Source: Ignavibacteriaceae bacterium (GTDB lineage: Bacteria; Bacteroidota; Ignavibacteria; Ignavibacteriales; Ignavibacteriaceae). Taken from it: a stretch of 64,000 bases of DNA. Below the pieces are notes generated by a model. The model was not told the DNA's origin. It saw nothing but the letters and a program-made list of their open reading frames with translations, and ran no database searches. The stretch is from contig JAHBUO010000004.1 in the NCBI GenBank assembly GCA_019638025.1, positions 1 to 64,000 on the forward strand, in the 5' to 3' direction. A program made the translations under genes and the position numbers. Shown piece after piece: positions 28,802-39,597 of the stretch. Position 1 is the stretch's first letter, and each line of letters begins with the position of its first letter.

Positions 28802-29791
28802 ATGAAAATAATCTTTTCCCTCGTTCTAATCTTAACGTTAGCTGTTTTTCCGCAACAACAACTTGTCAATATAGGGGACTTCACAACCGAAAATGGTGGG
28901 ATTATTACAAATTGTCAAATCGGGTTTAGAACTTTTGGTATTGTGAATAGTGACTCCTCAAATGTTGTTCTTTATTTATCCTGGTTTGGTGGAACTTCAG
29001 AGCAGTTGAGCAAAGCTCTCGGGAAGGATAATCTGATTGATTCTACAAAATATTTTGTAATTACAATTGACGCTCTCGGAAATGGTATTTCCTCCTCCCC
29101 TTCAAATTATCAAGGAGAATTTCCTGACATCTCAATAAGAGATATGGTAGTTTCTCAAAAAAAAATGCTTGAGCAAATCGGAATAAAAAAGGTTCATGCC
29201 ATTGTTGGTGGATCAATGGGGAGTATGCAAGTTTTTGAATGGCTAATCACTTATCCCTCTTTTATGAATAAAGCTGTTCCTTATGTTAGTTCTCCCAAAT
29301 TGTCAACCTATGATCTTTTATTAATGAATTGGCAAAAACAGATTATTGAAACGGGTTGGAAACACGGAGCTTCAGATATTGAAATTGCAACATCCATTAA
29401 TATGTTCACAGCGGCATTCGGTAGAACTCCGGAGAAGGTAAATGAGATGATTAACATTGACAGCACAGAAAAATATATCGGTTCTATGCGAAGAGATTTA
29501 TCAAAGACATTTACAATCAAAAATTATTATAGTCAACTTAAAGCTATGATGACAAATGACATCTCGCGTCATTTTAATAATTCATTTACAGATGCTGCAA
29601 ACGCAATAAAAGCAGACATTCACATAATAGTTTCAGCTACCGATTTATTGATTAATCCAAAATCATCAATCGAATTAGCTAAATTATTAAATTGTGAATT
29701 AACGATACTTGAGAATAACTGCGGACACCTTGCCCCCGGGTGTGAATTAAAAAAAACTTCTCGGATAATTTCAGAGTTTTTAGAAAATTAA
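28802..29791 (+). CDS. Exported alpha/beta hydrolase of the MetX (homoserine acetyltransferase) family
   Basis: A 329-residue alpha/beta-hydrolase with the sequence features of the homoserine O-acetyltransferase group: FGGTSEQLSKALG, the nucleophile elbow GGSMGSMQ with S138, ATDLLINP holding the triad aspartate, and NNCGHLAPG holding the histidine. Unlike true MetX it begins with a signal peptide (MKIIFSLVLILTLAVFPQ), so it should act in the periplasm or outside. No other methionine genes are adjacent. Hydrolase or acyltransferase activity on an unknown extracellular substrate is inferred. Confidence 0.8.
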   Translation: MKIIFSLVLILTLAVFPQQQLVNIGDFTTENGGIITNCQIGFRTFGIVNSDSSNVVLYLSWFGGTSEQLSKALGKDNLIDSTKYFVITIDALGNGISSSPSNYQGEFPDISIRDMVVSQKKMLEQIGIKKVHAIVGGSMGSMQVFEWLITYPSFMNKAVPYVSSPKLSTYDLLLMNWQKQIIETGWKHGASDIEIATSINMFTAAFGRTPEKVNEMINIDSTEKYIGSMRRDLSKTFTIKNYYSQLKAMMTNDISRHFNNSFTDAANAIKADIHIIVSATDLLINPKSSIELAKLLNCELTILENNCGHLAPGCELKKTSRIISEFLEN

Positions 29792-29806
29792 ATCTGGACT
29801 AATAAA

Positions 29807-29838
29807 AAAGGGTTATGAATTTGAACTCATAACCCTTT
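29807..29838. terminator. Bidirectional terminator between hydrolase and isocitrate dehydrogenase genes
   Basis: Perfect 12-bp stem AAAGGGTTATGA / TCATAACCCTTT with an 8-base loop. The minus-strand side is followed by a T-run, serving the icd gene that ends at 29863; the plus side also carries Ts and serves the hydrolase gene ending at 29791. Confidence 0.87.
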
Positions 29839-29862
29839 ACTGATTATTACTTATAACTCCAA

Positions 29863-32136
<2,274 letters not shown>

Positions 32137-32208
32137 TTATAAAAATAAAGATTCTTTAGCAATTATCGAAGAATATGAACTCGATTATCAGAAAATTGTG
32201 ATGCTCCA

Positions 32209-34533
32209 TTACTTTTCAATTAACTCATTAATCAGATCTAGTATGTTTACTTTATCAAAAGGTTTTGCTAAAAAGTGTGTAAAGCCCTCCGATAAAAAAT
32301 TCTCTTTATCTTCAATCATCGAATATCCGGTAACAGCAACAATCGGAGTATTTTCGTATGAGGGTATTTTTCTTATTTCCCTTGTCGCGTCAACACCCGA
32401 TAGACCAAGCCCAAGATTAATATCCATTAGAATAATATCATAATGGTTCATCGTAGCTAAATCAATTGCACTTTGACCATTTGTGGTAGAATCTGACGTA
32501 CAAATTTCTTTTACATATCGCTCTAATGCCAGTTTATTTATGAAATTATCCTCTACAATTAATACGTGCGGTTTTTTATTTTGTATTTTGGAATAAGTAA
32601 CAGAACTTTTAAACTCAGTATTGTTAATCTCGAAAACTTCATCTTCTATCACACTCGGAATTATAACCGTAAAAGTTGAACCATCGTCTAACTCACAATC
32701 AACTAAAATTTTTCCTTTCGAAAGCGTTACAATTCTTTTAATTAAAGATAAACCCAATCCGCTTCCTTCATAGGTTCTTGACAACCCCTCGCTTACTTGT
32801 CTAAAGTCATCAAATATAACAGATAGATTCTTGCTATCGATTCCGATACCTGTATCACGAACTACAATCACGGCATATTTTATTTCATCGATAAAATCTG
32901 TCTTTAGCTCAAGCTCTATTTTCCCCTCCTTAGTAAACTTAACTGCATTGTCCAGTAAATGAATAAGTACTAATTTCATATTCTGATAGTTGGCATCAAC
33001 AAAAATTTGCTCTTGAGGAAGCTTAAGATAAAACCCGATTCCTTTCGCTGAGGTTTTTTCAAGATATTCATTTGAAAGCTCTTTAGCGATTGATCCAAGT
33101 TCAACTTTTATTTTGTTGGTCTTAGAATACTTTGATTCAAGATTTGCAATTAGCAATACGGTATCAAGTAAAGTCATAAGTCTTTTACCCGAAGTGATGA
33201 TATTTCCTAGCAGTTCCTTTGTATCGTCTTCATCGTTATTATTATCGAGTAGAAGGTTAGTCATTCCGAGTATTCCATTCATGGGGGTACGAAATTCGTG
33301 ACTCATATTAGCGAAGAACTGAGATTTAATTCTATTCATCTCTTCAGCTTTTTCTTTTGCTTCAATAAGTTCTTGAATCATTTTCTTTTTCTCGGTAATA
33401 TCTTCCTTAACTCCGACAAAATGAGTGATTTTACCCTCGTCATTATGAACAGGAGAGATAGTTGCATTTTCCCAATAGAGTTCGCCGTTTTGCTTTTTAT
33501 TTAGAATTTCACCAGCCCAGGTATTTCCGTTGATTATTTGTCGCCACAATTCCTCATAATATTTTTCTGATTGATAACCTGATTTTAATATTCGTGGGTT
33601 CTGATTAATAATTTCTTCCTTCGAATAACCACACTTTTCAATAAAGCTTTTATTGATATACTCAATGTTTCCTTTTTCATTAGTAATCACAATTGAGACA
33701 GGTGTTTGCTCAATTGCACGATTTAATAATCTTAATTCCTCTTCGGCTTTTTTGCTTTCTGTAATGTCACGGGCAATTCCCTCAATTGCAATCAGGTTAT
33801 TATTTGCATCATAAATGGGAACATTTCGTTGTTCGACCCATATCAATTGCCCATCTTTTTTTATCCAGCGAAGAATAATTGGTTTTTTAATTACATCAGG
33901 ATCGGTTGTGAGTGAATTAAGTAATTCTCTGTCGGGTGGGTAAATAATTTTGGACCCCAAATCCGGATCAGAGTAATGTTCTTCTTGAGTGTAACCGGTG
34001 ACTTCCATGACAATAGGACTAACGTAAGCAAATTTTCTTTCAGGAAAGAACTCATATCTGTAAATTAAATCACGGGCATTTTCGGTAAGTCTTTGGTATC
34101 TTTCATCACTTTCGATTAGCCTACGTTCAATTAATAATTTCTGAACTTTATTTTCTTTATGTTCTAAAGCATTTTTTAGCGCAGGACCTAATCTCCGGAT
34201 ATGCTCTTTTATTACATAGTCTACAGCCCCCGCCTTCATACATTCAACCGCAGTATCCTCATTCATTGAGCCGGTTAATATAATGAAAGGTGTTGTCGGG
34301 CATTTTTCAAGTTGTATTTTTAGTGCCGATAAACCATCGAATGCGGGGAGTTTAAAATCGGAGATAATTATATCTGCACTAAAATTTTCTAATTGAAATA
34401 TGTAATCATCTTTATTATCAACAACTATTAGTTCATAATTCGGAATAGTTTTTTTTATTTCATATTCTGCTAACTGAGCATCGGTTGGTAAGTCTTCAAT
34501 TAGAAGAATTTTTATTTTTTTTGCTTCATCCAT
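32209..34533 (-). CDS. Hybrid histidine kinase: receiver-PAS-PAS-kinase-receiver
   Basis: A 774-residue cytoplasmic hybrid kinase. The N-terminal receiver has D59 (IIISDFKLPAFDG). Two PAS domains follow at about 140-265 and 268-390, with NPRILKSGYQSEKYYEELW in the second. The HisKA domain has H412 (NMSHEFRTPMNGILGM), the HATPase domain has VRDTGIGID and GSGLGLSLIKR, and the C-terminal receiver has D704 (ILMDINLGLG). Phosphate can thus enter by the first receiver and leave by the second. It is the last gene of a set with a single receiver (15-base gap), a membrane kinase and a solute-binding lipoprotein. There is no DNA-binding or enzymatic output domain. Confidence 0.9.
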   Translation of the reverse strand: MDEAKKIKILLIEDLPTDAQLAEYEIKKTIPNYELIVVDNKDDYIFQLENFSADIIISDFKLPAFDGLSALKIQLEKCPTTPFIILTGSMNEDTAVECMKAGAVDYVIKEHIRRLGPALKNALEHKENKVQKLLIERRLIESDERYQRLTENARDLIYRYEFFPERKFAYVSPIVMEVTGYTQEEHYSDPDLGSKIIYPPDRELLNSLTTDPDVIKKPIILRWIKKDGQLIWVEQRNVPIYDANNNLIAIEGIARDITESKKAEEELRLLNRAIEQTPVSIVITNEKGNIEYINKSFIEKCGYSKEEIINQNPRILKSGYQSEKYYEELWRQIINGNTWAGEILNKKQNGELYWENATISPVHNDEGKITHFVGVKEDITEKKKMIQELIEAKEKAEEMNRIKSQFFANMSHEFRTPMNGILGMTNLLLDNNNDEDDTKELLGNIITSGKRLMTLLDTVLLIANLESKYSKTNKIKVELGSIAKELSNEYLEKTSAKGIGFYLKLPQEQIFVDANYQNMKLVLIHLLDNAVKFTKEGKIELELKTDFIDEIKYAVIVVRDTGIGIDSKNLSVIFDDFRQVSEGLSRTYEGSGLGLSLIKRIVTLSKGKILVDCELDDGSTFTVIIPSVIEDEVFEINNTEFKSSVTYSKIQNKKPHVLIVEDNFINKLALERYVKEICTSDSTTNGQSAIDLATMNHYDIILMDINLGLGLSGVDATREIRKIPSYENTPIVAVTGYSMIEDKENFLSEGFTHFLAKPFDKVNILDLINELIEK

Positions 34534-34548
34534 TATAAAAATCCTTAT

Positions 34549-34989
34549 TTAAGGGGCTTCATTTATTAATAACCAAAATAATCCGGTGTTTTGAACTGCT
34601 TTGACAAAATCTTCGAAGTCAACGGGTTTAACTACATAACTATTTGCTCCAAGTGAGTAAGCCTTTTTAATATCTGGATCTTCTTTAGAGGAACTTAAAA
34701 TCACTACCGGAATAGATGAGGTTTCAGCTCTGCTTTTAATTTCTTTGAGAACTTCTAGCCCATCAATTTTGGGGAGTTTTAAATCCAGAAGCACTACTTT
34801 TAGCGATTGTGAATTTTTTCTCTCTGAAAATTTATCTCTACAGAAAATAAAATTTAAAGCTTCTTCACCATCTATTGCACAAAAAATTTCATTAGCAATC
34901 CCTTGTTTTTTCAATGCTCTAATCGTTAACTCTGCATCCAGGGGATTATCTTCAACAAGAAGAACGTCTGCACTAAGATAATTTTGCAT
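34549..34989 (-). CDS. Single-domain response regulator (Rcp1-like)
   Basis: A 146-residue receiver-only protein: acidic residues ED at 13-14 (LVEDNPLDAELTIRALKK), phospho-acceptor D69 (LLDLKLPKIDG), and the conserved serine and lysine (VILSSSKED, YVVKPVDFEDF). The ATG has an AGGAGGT ribosome site. It sits 14 bases after the membrane kinase gene and 15 bases before the hybrid kinase gene, so it likely carries phosphate between the two. It resembles the receiver encoded at 9621-10055, which sits in an equivalent gene order. Confidence 0.92.
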   Translation of the reverse strand: MQNYLSADVLLVEDNPLDAELTIRALKKQGIANEIFCAIDGEEALNFIFCRDKFSERKNSQSLKVVLLDLKLPKIDGLEVLKEIKSRAETSSIPVVILSSSKEDPDIKKAYSLGANSYVVKPVDFEDFVKAVQNTGLFWLLINEAP

Positions 34990-35003
34990 ATACCTCCTAA
35001 TTT

Positions 35004-36797
35004 TTAATTATGTAATGGAATTGTAAACCCGAAAACAGCACCTTTGTTCAATTCACTTGTTGCCGTAACTTCACCACCGTGTTTAAATATGATACGCTGA
35101 ACAAGAGCCAACCCCACACCATTTCCCTCAAATTCGTTAATATTGTGTAATCTTTGAAATACACCGAATAATTTGTGCTGGTATTTGGTATCGAATCCCG
35201 CCCCGTTATCTTTAACAAAATATTTAACTTCATGATTATTAACCTCGCTAAATATAGATATTTCTGATTTCTCTTTTTTTGAAGAAAACTTAATTGCATT
35301 GCCAATCAAATTGGATAAAACTAGTCGCATCATATTGGGATCGCAATAACAATCCGGAATATCTTCAACTCTGAATTGAATTCGACTTGAATCAATGTCG
35401 AGGGTTAATTCATGATAGATTGAATTTGAAAGTGATTTCATATCTACATTTGATTTTATAATTTCTTTTCTGGAAAGACGGGAGAAAGTCAGCAAATCAT
35501 CAATAAGTTGTCCCATCTTTTGTGCACTCTCTTTAATTACGGAGCAAAGGTGTTTTCCCCGTTCATCCAATAGATGGCTATGCTCTTCGATTAATATGTT
35601 CGAGAATCCGTTTATACCTCGGAGTGGTGCTCTTAAATCATGTGAGACAGAATAACTAAAGGCTTCGAGTTCATTGTTGGCGGCAGTTAATTGGGAAGTT
35701 CTTTCGGTGACTCGATGCTCCAACTCTTCGTTTAATTTTCTAAGTTCGTTTTCACTTTTAATTAAATCTTGTTCAGCCTTAACTTTCTCGGTCACATCGT
35801 TAGCAAGTACAAGTTTTGCTTTCATTCCATCAATTTGAATTATGTGAGAAATAATCTCAACTATTATAGACGAGCCATCCTTTTTAATGTGTGTCCAAAG
35901 CCCGGCAAACTCAACCCCCTCAACATGATTTTTAACACTTTTAATTAATCTATCAACTTCCTCTTTTGGTCTTATATCCTTAATTGTCATCGAGAGAAAT
36001 TCCTCTCGTGTATAACCATACTTATTTAATGCGGCTTCATTAACGGTTAGATACTTCATAGTTTGTACATCGTAAACCCACATTGGCAAGGGATTATTTT
36101 CAAAAAGAAGTCGATATTTTTGTTCATTCAGTCTAAGTATTTCTCTTGTTTTATCCCTCGAGCTAATACTGAATACTAAAAGAATACTGAATAACAATAT
36201 CAATCCGACAAATCCCCACATCAGATAAAAGTAAACTCTTTCGAACTTGAAGAGAATCATGTCGAGTTCCCCTTGAATCAATGCTTCAATTTCGGAAGTC
36301 TTTCTTTCTAAATTAGAATAAGTTATATGAAGTGTAATTTTGTAAGCAGCATCTCTTTCAATCTTTATTTTATTCGTTATTACACTATTTCTAAAACCAG
36401 CAATGTTTAACTGAAAATCACTAAAGTGAGTTTCATAATCTGCTGTTGAGATAAAAGAATACCATCTTCCGGAATATTCGTTCTGAAGTAAAATTACTCT
36501 TTTGAGAGATGTTTCCACCTGACTGATTAAGCTCAGTCCTTGTTTAAAATCATAAGGTAATGATTCATCCTCAGATATAACTATGTTTAGATAAGCTTTT
36601 GCTAAATCAATTTTAATTTTTCTGAGTAAAATTTGCTGTTGGGAGAAATGTGTAATTGTATTGCTTTGATTTCTTTCTATTATGATTATTGAAGAGGCGA
36701 GTAGAATAATCGTTCCCAATATTATTAGTCTCAGAATACGTGGATTGATAAAATTAATCAACTCCTCAAAAGATATTTTTAAAGTTTGATTAATCAT
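35004..36797 (-). CDS. Membrane histidine kinase with periplasmic helical sensor and PAS domain
   Basis: A 597-residue sensor kinase. TM1 spans about 18-40 (LRLIILGTIILLASSIIII) and TM2 about 188-210, enclosing a ~145-residue, mostly helical periplasmic domain reminiscent of CHASE3/four-helix-bundle sensors. A PAS domain lies at 225-345 (NNPLPMWVYDVQTMKYLTVN), a coiled coil leads into the HisKA domain with H386 (SVSHDLRAPLRGINGF), and an HATPase domain ends the protein (FVKDNGAGFD, GVGLALVQR). Its ATG overlaps the stop of the upstream solute-binding lipoprotein gene by 4 bases. This strongly suggests the binding protein presents its ligand to this kinase. Confidence 0.9.
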   Translation of the reverse strand: MINQTLKISFEELINFINPRILRLIILGTIILLASSIIIIERNQSNTITHFSQQQILLRKIKIDLAKAYLNIVISEDESLPYDFKQGLSLISQVETSLKRVILLQNEYSGRWYSFISTADYETHFSDFQLNIAGFRNSVITNKIKIERDAAYKITLHITYSNLERKTSEIEALIQGELDMILFKFERVYFYLMWGFVGLILLFSILLVFSISSRDKTREILRLNEQKYRLLFENNPLPMWVYDVQTMKYLTVNEAALNKYGYTREEFLSMTIKDIRPKEEVDRLIKSVKNHVEGVEFAGLWTHIKKDGSSIIVEIISHIIQIDGMKAKLVLANDVTEKVKAEQDLIKSENELRKLNEELEHRVTERTSQLTAANNELEAFSYSVSHDLRAPLRGINGFSNILIEEHSHLLDERGKHLCSVIKESAQKMGQLIDDLLTFSRLSRKEIIKSNVDMKSLSNSIYHELTLDIDSSRIQFRVEDIPDCYCDPNMMRLVLSNLIGNAIKFSSKKEKSEISIFSEVNNHEVKYFVKDNGAGFDTKYQHKLFGVFQRLHNINEFEGNGVGLALVQRIIFKHGGEVTATSELNKGAVFGFTIPLHN

Positions 36798-37669
36798 TTA
36801 TCAGCCTCTGAGTTTGGAATATTATTTTTATTCATTCCAAACTTTGAAAGTATCGCCATATGTGAATCAGAGCCGACAATTTTTGATAATGCAAAATCCC
36901 ATCGATTTAAGTTTTTGATGTCATCTTTTCTGAATGCAAAGGCACCTTTGTGTAAAGAGATGAAGTCTATCGATTTATCTTTTTGATTTATAACTTCAAA
37001 TTGCTTCTCTTTTTGTTTTGTAACAACATAAGAGAGTGTCGGCGATGAAAGTGCAAGTGCGTCTGCAATACCATCCTTAACTGCGGCTACACCGGTAAGT
37101 GCATCGGGAACAAGAACCAAAAGGGACTCAGCAATTCCTATTTTTCTTAATATTTGCTCTTCGATTGAACTATATAAAACAGCTGATTTGATATTCAATG
37201 TGATGCAATCTGAATAGGAGAAAATCTTCTTAGGATTACCAAAGGGGACTAACAATGCTTGATTTACGATGAACGAGGGTTTACTAAATTTTACTTCTTT
37301 CTCGCGTTCCGGAGTTACAAACATTCCGGCGGCTATTACATCGAATCTTTTTGATTGTAATTCGGGAATTAGCAATCCAAATTCTGTATGGTACCACTCT
37401 ACATTTTTTATCTTTAAAGAATCGAGAACTAATTTAGCTAACTCGATTTCTGTACCGGTTAGATTTCCATCATCATCATAAAACACATAAGGGGTTTCAA
37501 TTGCATAACCAATACGGCAAACTTGATCTTCATCGCGGTTCTGTTCACTACATGCAGAAAAAATAATCAGTAGTAAAGGTGTAAGAAAGACAAGAGGTAA
37601 AACTTTTCTCGATAAACGACTGTGATTTTTTCTAAAGATTGAGCTATTTGAACTTATTTGAATGTTCAT
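36794..37669 (-). CDS. Solute-binding lipoprotein, family 3 (EhuB-like), probable sensor subunit
   Basis: A 291-residue exported lipoprotein: basic N-region, hydrophobic stretch VLPLVFLTPLLLIIFSAC and a lipobox cysteine at C40. The mature part is a family 3 periplasmic binding protein (RIGYAIETPYVFYDDDGNLTG, ELAKLVLDSL). RFDVIAAGMFVTPERE followed by ALLVPFGNP closely resembles the ectoine/hydroxyectoine-binding protein EhuB; the arginine in TPERE is in the region that binds the ligand carboxylate. No permease or ATPase gene is nearby. Instead it overlaps a membrane histidine kinase by 4 bases, so a sensory rather than transport role is inferred. The ligand may be an amino acid or compatible solute. 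Confidence 0.85.
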   Translation of the reverse strand: MNIQISSNSSIFRKNHSRLSRKVLPLVFLTPLLLIIFSACSEQNRDEDQVCRIGYAIETPYVFYDDDGNLTGTEIELAKLVLDSLKIKNVEWYHTEFGLLIPELQSKRFDVIAAGMFVTPEREKEVKFSKPSFIVNQALLVPFGNPKKIFSYSDCITLNIKSAVLYSSIEEQILRKIGIAESLLVLVPDALTGVAAVKDGIADALALSSPTLSYVVTKQKEKQFEVINQKDKSIDFISLHKGAFAFRKDDIKNLNRWDFALSKIVGSDSHMAILSKFGMNKNNIPNSEADK

Positions 37670-37687
37670 TATAAACTCTCATCGAAA

Positions 37688-37738
37688 AGATAAGACTCAA
37701 TTATAATTTCTATAAATCGGAAAAAATAAATCTTATCT
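37688..37738. repeat. Inverted repeat upstream of the solute-binding sensor gene
   Basis: AGATAAGA (37688-37695) and its exact reverse complement TCTTATCT (37731-37738) are separated by 35 AT-rich bases, starting 19 bases upstream of the ATG at 37669. It may be a split operator around the promoter. The remaining gap to 37796 is AT-rich, with no recognisable gene. Confidence 0.35.
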
Positions 37739-37795
37739 AAAGGACCCTATTAAAGTCATTAAATATTTTTTTAATAAAAATAAAAAACCTGATGA

Positions 37796-37835
37796 AATAA
37801 AAAAAACCTGCCCATCAAAGTTTTGATAGGCAGGT
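37796..37835 (-). terminator. Rho-independent terminator of the sulfur redox operon
   Basis: Stem CCTGCC-ATCAAA / TTTGAT-GGCAGG, with one mismatched pair and a 2-base loop, at 37807-37835. On the minus strand it is followed by eight Ts and more AT-rich sequence. It lies 41 bases after the stop of the YeeE-rhodanese gene. Confidence 0.85.
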
Positions 37836-37875
37836 CACCTGATAAAAAAAATTTTAAGCAAAGTGATAAAAAAAA

Positions 37876-39066
37876 CTAACAACCACCAATAACACGCTTT
37901 GATTCCTTCTTAACCACAACTATGTTTTTATTTTTTTCGATTAATTCAGGAATAACAATGCTGGCTTTTTTCTTAAACCTGACATTACTCTCCTCTTGTC
38001 TTGTTGAGGTAGTTAAAGGTAAACTAGGATTAATAATTTCAGTATAGAATTTATTCATTCCCCCCTCTAATACTCTAATATTGCTATGTCCAAGTTCAGT
38101 TGCAATAACTGCAGCTTTCATAGCATCTAATTCATTTTCCGCAATAAAGACATTTATGTTGTTTCTAACATCCAACATCTTCCCGCCGTCTTTAGTGAAT
38201 AGTTCATCAATTGTCATATTAAATGATTGAGGTAATTTTGTTCTGTTAAATTGTTCCGGAGTTCTGAAATCAAGGATATTAATTCGCACATCTTTATCCA
38301 TTAACCGAAATGCAAGTTCATCTGATGTTATTCTTTTGATTTCAACCGAGTTCAAAAATTTTTCATCTTCAACCTTCGATAGAACAACCTCTTTCTTGAC
38401 CGGCAACATAAAGGCAGTCAAGCCGAACAAAAACATTATCGAAACAAAAGCATAGAAATATTTTTTAACAGGTACATCCTCATTAGGTTTACCGGTAACT
38501 TTAGCTTCTACAAATCGAACAGCAATAAATGCACCTACCGCCATCACTGTCAACAAAAATGCAAAAAGAGCTTGCGATGTTCCCAATACTTCAAACATAG
38601 TTATGTTGCCCCAGTTTTCAGCTAAGTATAACCCCTCGAAGACGGGATAAGCCTCAGCAAACAACCAAACTCCTATAAATGACCCGGCAACGAAAATAAT
38701 TGCATCGATTTTTCCGATTGCAGCTGCACAGACAGAAGTCCCGGGACAAAATCCCCCAATTACAAAACCTAATCCCATAATCAATCCGCCCACTAAAGCT
38801 GAATATAAAAATGTCGGATTAATGTATATCAAACTTATATCGAGGATTCCAAAATGTGCGAAAGCTATCACTCCTATCATCGCCGTAATTCCTGCTGTGA
38901 AGAATACACGTAATACCGTAAAATCGTATCCATAGAAAAGTCCGACAAGTTTTTTTGAAGTGGAAAATCCCGCTTGCTCAAGTATATAACCGAAAGCAAT
39001 TCCAATAAAGATTGCGACTACAAAGTTTAATTCATTTGAAATAATATCCGGTACTAATGGTCCCAT
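37876..39066 (-). CDS. YeeE/YedE sulfur transporter fused to a rhodanese-like domain
   Basis: A 396-residue protein from the ATG at 39066, which has an AAGGA ribosome site; an in-frame TTG upstream is unlikely. The first ~210 residues hold several transmembrane segments of the YeeE/YedE (DUF395) family, which moves thiosulfate or sulfur compounds. The conserved cysteine motif is GGFCPGTSVCAA. A further TM (FYAFVSIMFLFGLTAFML) leads to a rhodanese-like domain (about 255-365; ILDFRTPEQFN, VLEGGMNKFY). Its active-site loop reads VFIAENELDA with no cysteine, so it cannot form the usual persulfide there. The chain ends in I-G-G-C, leaving a C-terminal cysteine. It is the last gene of the operon. 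Confidence 0.85.
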   Translation of the reverse strand: MGPLVPDIISNELNFVVAIFIGIAFGYILEQAGFSTSKKLVGLFYGYDFTVLRVFFTAGITAMIGVIAFAHFGILDISLIYINPTFLYSALVGGLIMGLGFVIGGFCPGTSVCAAAIGKIDAIIFVAGSFIGVWLFAEAYPVFEGLYLAENWGNITMFEVLGTSQALFAFLLTVMAVGAFIAVRFVEAKVTGKPNEDVPVKKYFYAFVSIMFLFGLTAFMLPVKKEVVLSKVEDEKFLNSVEIKRITSDELAFRLMDKDVRINILDFRTPEQFNRTKLPQSFNMTIDELFTKDGGKMLDVRNNINVFIAENELDAMKAAVIATELGHSNIRVLEGGMNKFYTEIINPSLPLTTSTRQEESNVRFKKKASIVIPELIEKNKNIVVVKKESKRVIGGC

Positions 39067-39080
39067 TTTATAATTCCTTC

Positions 39081-39596
39081 TTAAATCCAAAGTTTTCTAA
39101 AAAAGTAAGCAAAGGCATAAGCCCCGCCGAATATTGCAAGCATCGTTATAATACCCCCAAATGAAAGCACAGCCATTCCGCTTAATGCCGATCCGCTTGT
39201 ACAGCCTCTTCCAAGTTGCGCTCCTAAACCAAATAATGCACCACCAAGAAGAGCTGTAATGATTCTCGTTTTTGATGTTACACCCTCTTTTCTCTCAAGA
39301 GTAAAGTTCAATCGGTTTGAAACCAATCCTGAAATAAATGCCCCTATAATCACTCCGATTACTTCAAAGACAAGCCAATTTTTTAGAGGATTATTTTCAT
39401 GTTCTCGCATGTAGTCACTATAAAACTTGGAACTTTCTCCATGACTCGGAGCGATAGTAGTTACAGCCGCTACAACACTACTTTTAACTGCACCACTTGC
39501 GCCCAAACCTCTTCCGGTTATAAAAATTGTTACAAGTAATAATAACCCTAATAATACTCCGGCTATGTAAGGATTCATATATTTTGTCTGTTCCAC
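39081..39596 (-). CDS. YeeE/YedE family transporter half
   Basis: A 171-residue membrane protein of the YeeE/YedE (DUF395) family. The GTG at 39596 is preferred as start: it follows GAGG by six bases and begins one base after the upstream cytochrome b stop. The internal ATG at 39578 has no ribosome site. About four transmembrane segments are visible, with the family motif LGRGCTSGSALSGMAVLSFGG holding the conserved cysteine of the sulfur-conducting path. It probably forms one half of the transporter, and the next gene supplies the other half plus a rhodanese-like tail. The spacing to that gene is 14 bases. Confidence 0.85.
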   Translation of the reverse strand: MEQTKYMNPYIAGVLLGLLLLVTIFITGRGLGASGAVKSSVVAAVTTIAPSHGESSKFYSDYMREHENNPLKNWLVFEVIGVIIGAFISGLVSNRLNFTLERKEGVTSKTRIITALLGGALFGLGAQLGRGCTSGSALSGMAVLSFGGIITMLAIFGGAYAFAYFFRKLWI

Positions 39597-39597
39597 T

